This document shows, in pieces, positions 32,379 through 41,806 of a DNA stretch of 64,000 bases (positions within the stretch are counted from its first letter, which is position 1; the number at the start of each line of letters is the position of its first letter). A program made the position numbers and the translations under genes. The notes under the pieces are model-generated. The model ran no database searches. It was not told the DNA's origin and worked only from the letters and a program-made list of their open reading frames with translations. Source of the DNA: Edaphobacter sp. 12200R-103 (GTDB lineage Bacteria > Acidobacteriota > Terriglobia > Terriglobales > Acidobacteriaceae); the NCBI RefSeq assembly GCF_010093025.1, contig NZ_CP048114.1, positions 186,001 to 250,000 of the forward strand, in the 5' to 3' direction.

Positions 32379-35300
32379 TTGCGAACAGGAAGGGTGTTTT
32401 TGGGGCGGTTGGCAAGAGGTCGAAAAAGAAGTGGGCGAAACAAGCTGCTGCCAGGCCCGGTGACTGTCCTGTTGCTCTGGATGGCGATGACCGCCTGTTG
32501 CCGCGCGCAGACAGCACCAACGGGTGCGACGCCTTCTGCTTCGACGCCTTCGAACGTGACGATAACGCCCCCCGGTCAGCAATCCCCCCCCCCGACGACT
32601 CCGCAAGCATCGCAGACAGAGCATGCGGTCAGACCGGAGCAGAGTGAAGAGCCGGACCTCAACACGGGACCTGGGTTGCAGACGTCGGTTTGGGATTGGA
32701 AGGGATTGCGCGTCAACAAGGTTCAGTTTACGGGCGTGATTTTTGAGAAGACGGATACGTTGCCGAGTGAGCTGCCCCAGAAAGCGGGGGAGCCGCTGGA
32801 CCCGCAGAAGGTCCGCGAAAGTACGCGACGCCTGTTCGACAGCGGCCGCTACCGGGACATCACGGTGAGGGGAATCCGCGAAGGGGATAACGTAACGCTG
32901 ATCTTCGCCGGCGTGCCTCGCTATTACGTCGGCAGGGTAACCATCAACGGAGTCAAGAGCGATCGGCTGAGTTCTTTGCTGGAGTACGCCACCAAGCTTG
33001 ATCCGGGAACGGGGTATACCGATACATCCGTTTCGACCGGCACGGAAGGAATACGGGATGTACTGCGCTCGAACGGCTACTATGAGCCCAAAGTCTACGC
33101 CGGAACGACACTGGAAAAAGCGAACCTCCAGGTGGATGTGGAGTACGACGTCGACATCGGGCCACAGGCTCGGGTAGGCAACGTGACTGTCGAAAGCTCT
33201 GACCTGGGAATGACCGTTGAGGAGTTCCGCAAAAAAGGAAAGCTGAAGCAGGGCAGAAAGATCAATCGCGACACCATCAGCAACGCATTGACGCGTCTTC
33301 GGTCGGAGTATCAGAAGCGCGATCGGCTGGAGGCTACCCTGAGCCTTCAGAAGCAGACCTATTCTCCGCAGAGGCGCCAGGTCGACTACGAGTTTCGAGT
33401 GGACGAAGGTCCGCAAGTTCAGGTCGTTGTAGAAGGCGTCAAGATATCAAAGAAGCGTCTGCATCTGCTGGTTCCTATCTTTGAGGAAGGCACCGTCGAT
33501 AACGACCTTCTGAATGAAGGCATGCATAACATTCGCGACTTTGTGCAACAGCAGGGTTACTTCGATGCTTCCGTGGACGTGAAGGTGATTGGGCGCGATA
33601 CGCCAACTTCGCGCGTCGTTTATACAGTAGACCGCGGCATGAAGCACAAGGTCGTCGAAGTCCAGCTTCGCGGAAACCACTACTTTTCCAACGACATTCT
33701 GAGGGAGAGAATGCAGGTCAAGAAAGGAGATGCCTACCAGCGCAGCGGCCGTTACAGTCCGGGTCTGGTGGCAAGCGATGTAGCGGCGATCCAGGCTCTC
33801 TATCGAGCCAATGGCTTTGACCAGGCAAAGGTGACAACTAATACAGAAGATACTGACGCTGGTCCGGCGCAGAAGAAGAAACAGGGTGAGATCTCGGTTG
33901 TCTACACCGTTGAAGAAGGACCACAGAAGAAGTTCGGCAAGGTTGAGGTCATAGGCGTAAATCCCAGCCGCCTGCAGGATGTGAGGTCGCTGATGAATAC
34001 GCAGTCGGGACAGCCGTTTTCGCTGGTGACTCTTTCAGGCGATCGCGACACAGTGCTTACATATTATCTGAGCCACGGCTTCGATAAAGCGAGGGTCGAA
34101 ATTCAACAGCACAAAGAGAACGATCCCAACCGCACGGATGTTTCTCTGAACGTGTCGGAGGGGAAGCAGGTCTTTGTCAATCGCGTGCTCCTCTCGGGGC
34201 TGCATTTTACGAAGCCCAAGATCGTTGAAAACCAGGTGCTGGTGCATCCCAATGATCCACTGGACCAGACAGCTCTGCTGGAGACGCAACGGAATCTCTA
34301 TAACCTGGCGCTTTTCAATGAAGTCGTGACGGCAGTCCAGAATCCGACAGGCGAAGCGCCGAAAAAGAATGTTCTAGTTCAAACGACGGAAGCGAAGCGC
34401 TGGAACGTGACGTATGGAGTTGGCCTTGAGGCGGAGACAGGGAATCCGGGAGGGACGACGCAGACAAATCCCAGCAATCCCCCTGGTCCGGAGGGCCGAG
34501 GAAGCGTCAGCCCGCGCGTCTCTCTGGATGTTTCGCGTATCAACCTGAGAGGGACACAGGATTCCATCAGCCTCCGTTCAACCTATGGACTGTTGGAACA
34601 GATTGGAATCCTGACCTATCAGAACCCGAATACGTTCGGTTCACGGAACTTCTCAACGGCGCTTTCCGGCGGTTATACAAATATTCAGGACATCACCACG
34701 TTTGCATCTTCGACCCTGCAGGGGAGTCTCCGGGTGACAGAAAAGTGGAGGCGAACCGATACGTTTATCTACGAATTTCTCTATCGCCGCGTCAAGGTTG
34801 ACCCTCGCAGCCTGCGAATTTCCTCGCAACTCATTCCGCAGTTGTCCCAGCCTGTGCGCGTGGGAGGCCCAAATTTTACATGGTTCCACGACACGCGTCA
34901 GCCATCGCCCCTGGATGCCTCCAAGGGAAGATACTTCTCCCTGCAGGGCTTTTATGCTTCCTCGAAGTTTGGGTCGCAGACTGACTTCTGGAAGCTGGAT
35001 GGCACTTTTTCGACCTACTACTCGCTTTTCAATCATCGGTATGTCTTCGCGAGAAATACCAGGATCGGATACGAGCACCCGTCAGGTCCGAATCCAAATG
35101 CCAGCAGCGAGGTGTGCGCGGGAGATCTGCGGACGACAAATCCGACCTGCAACGCTGTCCCTCTGCCGGAACGCCTCTATGCCGGCGGCGCAACCTCGCA
35201 CAGAGGCTTCGGAATCAACGGCGCGGGTCCACGCGACTTGCAGACGGGATACCCGGTCGGCGGGTCAGCGGCGTTTGTAAATACGTTTGAGCTGCGGATG

Positions 35301-35660
35301 CCTCCTCCCACACTTCCCTATGTGGGAGACAGCGTCAGTTTTGTGCTCTTTCACGATATGGGAAATGTCTTCCAGAATCCCGAAGACATGTTCCCCAGCT
35401 TTCTGAACTTTCGCCAGCCCAACCGCGGCACCTGTCGCGATGTTTCAGGAACGGTCGGCCATTGCAATTTCAACTACTTCTCGCATGCGGTGGGCATTGG
35501 CGCGCGTTACAGGACGCCGGTGGGGCCAATCCGGGTTGACTTCAGCTATAACCTGAATCCACCGATCTATCCGATTATCGACGACTATGCCGGACGGCCG
35601 CCCCATGTAAGCGAAGGAAGCCACTTCAACTTCTTCTTCAGCATCGGACAGAGTTTCTAA
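32379..35660 (+). CDS. Omp85-family outer-membrane assembly protein with seven POTRA domains (BamA/TamA-like)
   Basis: The protein has a signal peptide after a basic stretch (LLPGPVTVLLLWMAMTACCR), then a low-complexity linker, seven POTRA-like repeats and a C-terminal barrel. The repeats begin near LRVNKVQFTG, YYVGRVTINGV, ARVGNVTVESSD, VQVVVEGVKISK, HKVVEVQLRGNHYFS, KKFGKVEVIGVN and FVNRVLLSGLHF. The barrel runs from about residue 690 to the terminal FSIGQSF, an aromatic-ending strand typical of outer-membrane proteins. BamA has five POTRAs and TamA three. Start codon choice is uncertain: TTG 32379, or TTG 32400 with GGAAGG upstream. Codons ~69-72 are encoded by a run of ten C. It is followed directly by a SurA_N chaperone and TamB, suggesting a TAM-like envelope assembly unit. 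Confidence 0.9.
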   Translation: MRTGRVFLGRLARGRKRSGRNKLLPGPVTVLLLWMAMTACCRAQTAPTGATPSASTPSNVTITPPGQQSPPPTTPQASQTEHAVRPEQSEEPDLNTGPGLQTSVWDWKGLRVNKVQFTGVIFEKTDTLPSELPQKAGEPLDPQKVRESTRRLFDSGRYRDITVRGIREGDNVTLIFAGVPRYYVGRVTINGVKSDRLSSLLEYATKLDPGTGYTDTSVSTGTEGIRDVLRSNGYYEPKVYAGTTLEKANLQVDVEYDVDIGPQARVGNVTVESSDLGMTVEEFRKKGKLKQGRKINRDTISNALTRLRSEYQKRDRLEATLSLQKQTYSPQRRQVDYEFRVDEGPQVQVVVEGVKISKKRLHLLVPIFEEGTVDNDLLNEGMHNIRDFVQQQGYFDASVDVKVIGRDTPTSRVVYTVDRGMKHKVVEVQLRGNHYFSNDILRERMQVKKGDAYQRSGRYSPGLVASDVAAIQALYRANGFDQAKVTTNTEDTDAGPAQKKKQGEISVVYTVEEGPQKKFGKVEVIGVNPSRLQDVRSLMNTQSGQPFSLVTLSGDRDTVLTYYLSHGFDKARVEIQQHKENDPNRTDVSLNVSEGKQVFVNRVLLSGLHFTKPKIVENQVLVHPNDPLDQTALLETQRNLYNLALFNEVVTAVQNPTGEAPKKNVLVQTTEAKRWNVTYGVGLEAETGNPGGTTQTNPSNPPGPEGRGSVSPRVSLDVSRINLRGTQDSISLRSTYGLLEQIGILTYQNPNTFGSRNFSTALSGGYTNIQDITTFASSTLQGSLRVTEKWRRTDTFIYEFLYRRVKVDPRSLRISSQLIPQLSQPVRVGGPNFTWFHDTRQPSPLDASKGRYFSLQGFYASSKFGSQTDFWKLDGTFSTYYSLFNHRYVFARNTRIGYEHPSGPNPNASSEVCAGDLRTTNPTCNAVPLPERLYAGGATSHRGFGINGAGPRDLQTGYPVGGSAAFVNTFELRMPPPTLPYVGDSVSFVLFHDMGNVFQNPEDMFPSFLNFRQPNRGTCRDVSGTVGHCNFNYFSHAVGIGARYRTPVGPIRVDFSYNLNPPIYPIIDDYAGRPPHVSEGSHFNFFFSIGQSF
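32584..32593 (+). repeat. Homopolymeric C10 tract inside the Omp85 gene
   Basis: Ten consecutive cytosines encode part of the Pro-rich linker (SPPPTTP) just after the signal peptide. The reading frame is intact with ten; gain or loss of one would truncate the protein within the linker. It is the longest homopolymer I noticed in a coding region of this window. Confidence 0.85.
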
Positions 35661-36425
35661 ATGAGAGGCGCGCGTCACAATCCGGGACTCAGGTGTGTGC
35701 TGGTTATCCAGCTGCTGCTGTGGGCTGCCTCAGGAGCGCCGGCGCAGGAACCGAAGAGCGTTCCTCCATCTGTGCCTCTGACGGCGGTTCCAGGCGGCCA
35801 GCAGGGCACAGAGATCGACGGCGTCGTTGCGATCGTAAATGGCGATGTCATTTTGGAGAGCGATGTCGATGAGGAGAGGCGATTCGAGACGATTCAGCCC
35901 TATCGCGGGTCGGCGAACGGCCGTTCACGCGATCACGCGGTCCAGCGACTGATCAACAGGGCTCTGATTCTCCAGCAGGCTGTACTGGAGGCCGATCAGA
36001 TCGCCGTCTCTGACGAAGAACTCGACAAACAACTTGGCACACTTCGCAAAGATATTCCTGCCTGCCGTTCGCTGCACTGCGAAACAGAAGATGGCTGGCA
36101 GAAGTATCTGGCATCCAACGGGTTTACGGTGCAGGAGTTTCGGGACAGGTGGAGGCAGCGCATGCAGCTGCTTAAGCTGATTGATATTCGCTTCCGCAAC
36201 GGCATTCACATCTCGGACGATGAAATCCGGAATTATTACGAGAAGACGATGCTTCCGGAATATGCCCGACAGAAGGTTTCGCCTCCAAAGCTGGAGACCG
36301 TCTCGCGGCGTATCGAAGAGGTTCTGCTGCAGCAGCGGGTCAGCGGCCTGCTGCGTGATTGGCTGCAATCTCTGCGGGCGCAGGGGAATGTGTGGATTAT
36401 GAGACCCGGTGAGGTGGCTCCATGA
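35661..36425 (+). CDS. SurA N-terminal-domain periplasmic chaperone lacking a PPIase domain
   Basis: The ATG immediately follows the Omp85 stop codon. A signal peptide (VLVIQLLLWAASGAPAQE) precedes a SurA_N-type domain at residues ~52-190: EIDGVVAIVNGDVILESDVD, RLINRALILQQAVLEADQIA and the EEELDKQL-like helix. The C-terminal ~60 residues (ETVSRRIEEVLLQQRVSGLL) match the final helix of SurA-type chaperones, but no parvulin domain lies between. It therefore should hold clients rather than isomerise prolines. Position between an Omp85 protein and TamB with 0- and 4-nt spacing implies a dedicated role in the same assembly pathway. Confidence 0.85.
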   Translation: MRGARHNPGLRCVLVIQLLLWAASGAPAQEPKSVPPSVPLTAVPGGQQGTEIDGVVAIVNGDVILESDVDEERRFETIQPYRGSANGRSRDHAVQRLINRALILQQAVLEADQIAVSDEELDKQLGTLRKDIPACRSLHCETEDGWQKYLASNGFTVQEFRDRWRQRMQLLKLIDIRFRNGIHISDDEIRNYYEKTMLPEYARQKVSPPKLETVSRRIEEVLLQQRVSGLLRDWLQSLRAQGNVWIMRPGEVAP

Positions 36426-39400
36426 GCGAACAGCATGGAGGACCTCTTCCGCCGGACGACGACGACCGCCGGCAGCGGCTCGAGGAGCGTCTGGAACAGA
36501 AACGCCAGGAGATTGAGCAAAAGCTCGGAGAGAAAAAAGAAGAGATTGAAGAGAAGCTGAAGCAGGTGAAGCGATCTCTCGCGTCGCGCATTACACGCGG
36601 AACCTTGTTGACGCTGGGAGCCATTGTCCTGGTTCTGTGTCTCCTCCTCGGACTTTTTGCCTGGTACACCACGACTCCGGATTTCGAACACAGGGTCGAG
36701 CGCCAAGTGGTCTCGGTTCTGGAGAATGCCACTGGAGGCAGAGTCGAGATAAAGCGGGTCCAGTTTCACCTGTGGCACCTAGCTATCCAGGCGGACGGAC
36801 TGGTCATTCATGGGCTTGAAGGACCGGGAGAGGCGCCCTATCTGTCGATTGACAAGATTGCGCTTCAGCTGAAGATCGTAAACCTGTTCTCGCGGGTCGT
36901 CGGAAGGGGCTTTGCTTCTCACGTCTCCCTGAACAGTTTGCAGGTCGACCATCCTCAGTTTCATCTGATTGTAGATAAGGATGGACACACCAACCAGCCG
37001 ACGCCGAAGCATCCGAGCAGCAGCAAGACGCCGATAGCGGATACTCTGCTGGATCTGCGGGCAAAGTCAGTGGAGTTGGCGAACGGCGTAGCTCTGATCA
37101 ATGATCGGGCGATCCCGTTCGACCTTGCTGCTCGCGACGTAGAGGCAGAGATTCATTACCTGGCCCACACAGACCGCTACGCCGCGACGATTGATTTGAA
37201 GGACCTGCGTACTCGTCTGAAGAAGGAGCCTGAGGCGCAATCCTCGCTTCACCTGGAAGCTCAAATGGGGCGGGACGAGTTCGACCTCGAACGGCTGCAG
37301 TTGCATACAGGAAGAAGTTCGCAGCTTATAGTCGCTGGAAATTTAAAGCACTTTGGTGATCCGGAGTGGAATGCAACGGCACAGGGAGCGCTCGAACTGC
37401 GTCAGATCTCGGTCCTTACCGGGGTGGACGGTTTGAACGCGGGAACAATCGACCTGAATCTTCGGGCGCGCAACTGTCTCGCTGCGCCGCCTCCGTCGCA
37501 GCAAAAGCCTTCGTTGTGGCGAAGGCTGCGTTCGTCTCTGCCCCGTTCCCGTTCCACTCCATCGACGGCTTCTGTTGAAGCGGACTGTCCAGCGAAGTTT
37601 CTGGTGACGGGAACGGCGAAGCTGCATAACGCTGCCTATCGCGACACGTACGTGAATGTGCGGGGAGTGGATGCTACCACCAATATTCATGTCACTCCGT
37701 CAGAGTTGGGCTTGACCAGCATCGTCGCGAAGCTGGCGGGCGGAGGATCTATCACCGGTGAGATGAGAATTGAAGACTTCATCTCGCAGACGGCAGCTTC
37801 AGATTCGGAATCGCCCACAGCCAGGGCGGCTGCTTCCACAGCGAACAAGACCGCAGCGTCGTTAGGGGCGAAGGCGCCCGTACAGAAGGTCCCTACGGTT
37901 AAACCATCGCACGCCTATGTCGATGCTGATCTCAACAGGATCCCATTGCGGTCGATCATGCAGATGACGGCAGAGCACTTCGGTGATCTAGGCTTTGATA
38001 CGGCTGTCAGCGGCCCGGTGAAGGTGGAATGGGGTGGCTCGGCGAAAGACATTGCAGATACGGTTGAGTTGGATGGAGATCTGAAACTTTCGCCCACGGG
38101 CGTGCGGCGTGCTGGAATTACATCAAACGTTCCGGTCACCGGGCAGATTCTGGCGCACTACACCGGCAAAAACGAAACGGTGCGAATTCAGCGGATTCAT
38201 CTGGAGACTCCCGAATCAACGGTACAGGCGACAGGAATTCTCGGCGTGAACCTTGGGGATCCTCTGACGGCTCTTCATGTCGACCTGACGGTACGAGATC
38301 TTGAAGAGTACAACCAGCTTCTGACCTCGTTGGGGCTCGAAGGAGGAGGGCGGAAGGGAAGTGCGGCGATTCCAGTCAAGCTGCATGGCGCCTTACATTT
38401 TTCGGGTACCGCGCAAGGCGTAGCGCGTGATCTGAACGTGAAGGGGCATGTTGAGGCGAACGATCTCGAATTTGCACTGGGGAGCACGGATGCCCTGATC
38501 GATTCGCTTGTTGCCGACGCAGAGTATTCTCCTAATTCCGGTGTGGCGGTTGCGTCTTCGACCATCCACCGTGGCAGCGCAGTTCTGCATGCATCCGGCA
38601 CAGTGAAGCCGCGGCAGGTAGTCTCGCGCAGAAGCGTGAGCTTTGTATGGGACGAGGGAGTTGCGATCGATGCCAGTATGCAGCTTGCTGACGCCGGTGT
38701 CCATGACCTGCTGCAGATTGCAGGACAGCAGGAGAAGATACCTGTCACCGGCACGATATCCGCAGATGCCCACGTGGCGGGAACCTTCGAGAATCTGAAC
38801 GGCAGCGGGCATGTCAATTTGAAGGACGGAGTCGCTTATGGAGAATCATATGAAGCTGTGTCGGCAGATCTCTCAGCTGCAGGGCAGATGTTTGAGGCGA
38901 ATCATATCTTGTTGCGGGTGCATGGCATGCAGATCACGGGCAACGGCGGATACGATCTTGCTAGCCGGAAGCTGCATGGGCATGTAGAAGGGCGCGACCT
39001 GATTCTCTCGAAGTTCGAGACGATCAAGCGAACTGGAATGAATGCAGATGGCAGACTGACGGTCGTCGCAGATGCTAACGGGACGGTTACAGAGCCTGCT
39101 CTGCGCGCGAACGCGAGGCTGGACGATCTGACCTATCAAGGGCAGCGCGTGGGCGAAGTTGCTTTCGAGGCGCATAGCCAGGGCAGCACGCTGCTGTTTA
39201 CGGCCAACTCCGGCCTGGTGGGGGCGAATCTGAATCTACAGGGCCAGACGCAGCTTACGAACGACTATGAGACACAGGCAAAGCTGACGCTGGCGAATTT
39301 CGATATCAATCAGCCGCTGAAGATGTTCGCTCCCGGAAAGGTCCAGGCGCAGTCTTCTATCAGCGGGACAGCGACTATGAGTGGTCCGCTCAAGGCCCCG

Positions 39401-40876
39401 AAGTCGCTCAGCGGTTTGCTTCAGCTTAATAATGTCGATCTGAAGCTGCAGGGAATTGAGCTGAAAGCCGCAGAGCCTCTGCGTGTGAACCTTCGCAATG
39501 GAGTAGCTACGCTGGAGCAGGTCCATATCACCGGGCAGGACACGAACGTGCATCTCTCGGGCACGGCCCAGCTCTTCGGTGCGACCGATCCGAAGGGAGG
39601 CAAGCTCAACCTGAAGGGAGATGGAACGGTGAGCGTGGCCCTGGTTCACACGCTTGACCCGGATATCATCTCCAGCGGGCGGGTGCAGTTCACGGTTGCC
39701 GTGGGTGGTCAGGTCAAAAAACCTGCGTTTTCAGGCAAGATGCAGCTTGAGCATGTAAACGTTGCGCTGGATGGCGTTCCGAACGGCCTGAGCGATATGA
39801 ACGGCACCCTGAACTTCACCGATGACAGCCTGCAGCTGCAGAACGTGACCGGAAAGACGGGCGGCGGAGAGCTGAAGCTGGGAGGGTCGCTTCGCTTCCG
39901 CAATGGCTTCTATGCCGACCTTACAGCCAAAGGCGACGCAGTGCGGGTCCGCCTTTATGGTCTGAGCGCAACTGCGAATGCCAACCTGAAGCTGCAGGGA
40001 ACGTCGTCGAGCGCTTTGCTCAGCGGTAATATTCTGATCACAAGATTCGGTGTGGGACCCGATGTTGACTTCGCGGCGTTTGCAGGTAGTGGAAGCACGA
40101 TTTCGGCTCCTCCGGATCCAGATGCTCCGTCCAACAAGATTCGGCTGGACGTACATGTGACCAGCGCGCCACAGCTTGACTTCCAGAACTCCTACGCGAA
40201 GCTGGCCGGATCGGTCGATCTGAACATTCGCGGAACCGTTGCAGTACCGTCGATTCTTGGCCGGATTCAGATCACGGATGGGAGCGCGACCTTTGCAAAC
40301 ACCAAGTACCAGCTGCAGCGCGGAGATATCTACTTCACCAATCCTGTTCGTATCGATCCTACGATCGATATCGACGCGACCGCGCAGGTGGAAAACTATG
40401 AGGTTACGGTTGGCCTGCATGGCACGGCGAGCAATCTGAAGCCCACCTACAGGTCTGAGCCGCCGTTGAGTGAAACGGACGTCTTTGCTCTGCTGGCGTT
40501 GGGGCGAACGCAGGAGGAGGCACAGATTTATCAGGAGAGGCAGATCGCAGCGGGAAGCGATCCGACCACAAGCGCCCTGCTGGGAGGCGCGCTGAACGCT
40601 GCAGTCGGATCGCGCGTGCAGAAGCTCTTCGGGGTGGGAAGCGTAAAGATCGATCCTGCCTTCGTGGGAACACTCGGTAACTCGTCTGCGAGGATCACGA
40701 TTCAGGAACAGATCTCCCGGCAGATCACAGCTGTTTTTGCCACCAACGTCAATACGTCCGCGCAACAGTTAATCCAGGTGCAGTATGACCTGAATCACAC
40801 CTCATCCATCGTTGTAACCCGTGATGAATCGGGTGTTTTCAGCGTTGTATACAAGTTGCGAAGAAGGTATCGCTAG
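36422..40876 (+). CDS. tamB: TamB-like translocation/assembly protein (DUF490/AsmA-like)
   Basis: TamB proteins span the periplasm as a long beta-taco and work with an Omp85 partner in outer-membrane protein insertion or lipid transport. This 1484-residue protein has a charged N-terminal coiled coil (RQRLEERLEQKRQEIEQKLG), one TM helix (LLTLGAIVLVLCLLLGLFAW, residues ~60-82), a very long repetitive beta region and the conserved C-terminal DUF490 domain (residues ~1130-1484; YQLQRGDIYFTNPVRIDPTI, LSETDVFALLALGRTQEE, ending VVYKLRRRYR). The cytosolic coiled coil before the TM helix is unusual for TamB. The start overlaps the SurA_N gene as ATGA, giving a tight Omp85-chaperone-TamB operon. Confidence 0.92.
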   Translation: MSEQHGGPLPPDDDDRRQRLEERLEQKRQEIEQKLGEKKEEIEEKLKQVKRSLASRITRGTLLTLGAIVLVLCLLLGLFAWYTTTPDFEHRVERQVVSVLENATGGRVEIKRVQFHLWHLAIQADGLVIHGLEGPGEAPYLSIDKIALQLKIVNLFSRVVGRGFASHVSLNSLQVDHPQFHLIVDKDGHTNQPTPKHPSSSKTPIADTLLDLRAKSVELANGVALINDRAIPFDLAARDVEAEIHYLAHTDRYAATIDLKDLRTRLKKEPEAQSSLHLEAQMGRDEFDLERLQLHTGRSSQLIVAGNLKHFGDPEWNATAQGALELRQISVLTGVDGLNAGTIDLNLRARNCLAAPPPSQQKPSLWRRLRSSLPRSRSTPSTASVEADCPAKFLVTGTAKLHNAAYRDTYVNVRGVDATTNIHVTPSELGLTSIVAKLAGGGSITGEMRIEDFISQTAASDSESPTARAAASTANKTAASLGAKAPVQKVPTVKPSHAYVDADLNRIPLRSIMQMTAEHFGDLGFDTAVSGPVKVEWGGSAKDIADTVELDGDLKLSPTGVRRAGITSNVPVTGQILAHYTGKNETVRIQRIHLETPESTVQATGILGVNLGDPLTALHVDLTVRDLEEYNQLLTSLGLEGGGRKGSAAIPVKLHGALHFSGTAQGVARDLNVKGHVEANDLEFALGSTDALIDSLVADAEYSPNSGVAVASSTIHRGSAVLHASGTVKPRQVVSRRSVSFVWDEGVAIDASMQLADAGVHDLLQIAGQQEKIPVTGTISADAHVAGTFENLNGSGHVNLKDGVAYGESYEAVSADLSAAGQMFEANHILLRVHGMQITGNGGYDLASRKLHGHVEGRDLILSKFETIKRTGMNADGRLTVVADANGTVTEPALRANARLDDLTYQGQRVGEVAFEAHSQGSTLLFTANSGLVGANLNLQGQTQLTNDYETQAKLTLANFDINQPLKMFAPGKVQAQSSISGTATMSGPLKAPKSLSGLLQLNNVDLKLQGIELKAAEPLRVNLRNGVATLEQVHITGQDTNVHLSGTAQLFGATDPKGGKLNLKGDGTVSVALVHTLDPDIISSGRVQFTVAVGGQVKKPAFSGKMQLEHVNVALDGVPNGLSDMNGTLNFTDDSLQLQNVTGKTGGGELKLGGSLRFRNGFYADLTAKGDAVRVRLYGLSATANANLKLQGTSSSALLSGNILITRFGVGPDVDFAAFAGSGSTISAPPDPDAPSNKIRLDVHVTSAPQLDFQNSYAKLAGSVDLNIRGTVAVPSILGRIQITDGSATFANTKYQLQRGDIYFTNPVRIDPTIDIDATAQVENYEVTVGLHGTASNLKPTYRSEPPLSETDVFALLALGRTQEEAQIYQERQIAAGSDPTTSALLGGALNAAVGSRVQKLFGVGSVKIDPAFVGTLGNSSARITIQEQISRQITAVFATNVNTSAQQLIQVQYDLNHTSSIVVTRDESGVFSVVYKLRRRYR

Positions 40877-40941
40877 ACGCCCATCAGGACGCATCAAAAC
40901 GGACGTCAGTTCTCGGCGCTGGCCGATTTTCAGGAGGACCT

Positions 40942-41730
40942 ATGAAAGCTGGAAGAATACAGAAAAAAGCGGGTTCGATAGCGCTGTTTCTCGCATTGGG
41001 AATGCCTCTGCCAGGATTTGCGCAAAATTCGCCCGCAGCGAATCCGCAGGATGCGACGATTCAAACAGATATCCAGAAGGCGCTTGACAGCAAGCGATTC
41101 AAAGACGTGACGACTTTCGTCCAGAATGGCGTCGTGACGATGCGTGGAACGGTGAATTTGTACTCAGACAAAGAAGATGCAGATAAGAAGGTTCATCACC
41201 GCAAGAATGTACGTGCTGTGCAGAACCTGATCGAGGTTGCCGGGCCTACGGTAGATGATGTAACGCTTCGCAATAAGCTTGCGGAGAAGCTGACCTATGA
41301 CCGTGTTGGGTATGGAACGACGGCTTTCAATGCTTTTACAATCGGCGTCCAGAATGGGGTGGTAACTCTGGGAGGGGTAGCGTATGGCCCAACCGACAGG
41401 GACTCTGCCATCAGCCTGGTGTCCAACTATCCCGGAGTCAAAGATGTTGTCGACAATATTGAAGTAGCGCCCGTGTCTCCGATGGATGACCGTATCCGGC
41501 TGGCAACGGCCCGGGCTGTCTATGGAGCTCCGCAGTTGAACAAGTACGCTATCGATCCTGCCAAGCCGATCCGAATCACCGTGGTTAATGGGAATGTAAC
41601 TCTCTCTGGGATGGTGGACAATGAGGGAGACAAGCAAGTAGCTTTCCTTCGCGCTAACGGTGTTCCCGGGGTCTTTAAAGTCACCAATAATCTTCAGGTA
41701 GCCGCGGTCGCCCCAGAGAAGGAGAAATAG
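40942..41730 (+). CDS. Exported protein with three BON domains
   Basis: CAGGAGG precedes the ATG. After a signal peptide (AGSIALFLALGMPLPGFAQN) come three BON (OsmY-type) repeats: residues ~38-100 (FVQNGVVTMRGTVNLYSDKE), ~105-175 (VQNGVVTLGGVAYGPTDRDS) and ~180-250 (VVNGNVTLSGMVDNEGDKQV). BON domains bind phospholipid and usually protect the envelope under osmotic stress. The length is 262. It lies 65 nt after tamB and is closed by a strong terminator, so it may be the last gene of the envelope operon or separately promoted. Confidence 0.88.
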   Translation: MKAGRIQKKAGSIALFLALGMPLPGFAQNSPAANPQDATIQTDIQKALDSKRFKDVTTFVQNGVVTMRGTVNLYSDKEDADKKVHHRKNVRAVQNLIEVAGPTVDDVTLRNKLAEKLTYDRVGYGTTAFNAFTIGVQNGVVTLGGVAYGPTDRDSAISLVSNYPGVKDVVDNIEVAPVSPMDDRIRLATARAVYGAPQLNKYAIDPAKPIRITVVNGNVTLSGMVDNEGDKQVAFLRANGVPGVFKVTNNLQVAAVAPEKEK

Positions 41731-41758
41731 TTCTTTTGCAACAGGGGCTGTACGAGCG

Positions 41759-41795
41759 GGCCGCAGTGCGTGAGCGCTGCGGCCTTTTCTCTTTT
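41759..41795 (+). terminator. Intrinsic terminator after the BON gene
   Basis: GGCCGCAG (41759-41766) pairs with CTGCGGCC (41777-41784), followed by TTTTCTCTTTT. It separates the envelope cluster from the ubiA-like gene. Confidence 0.88.
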
Positions 41796-41806
41796 AAGAT
41801 AAAGGT

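Noticed and set aside
32204..32443. N-terminal 80-residue extension of the ThiF/MoeB-like protein
   Set aside because: Arg/Pro-rich translation with no family similarity, overlapping the divergent promoter region and the Omp85 5' end.
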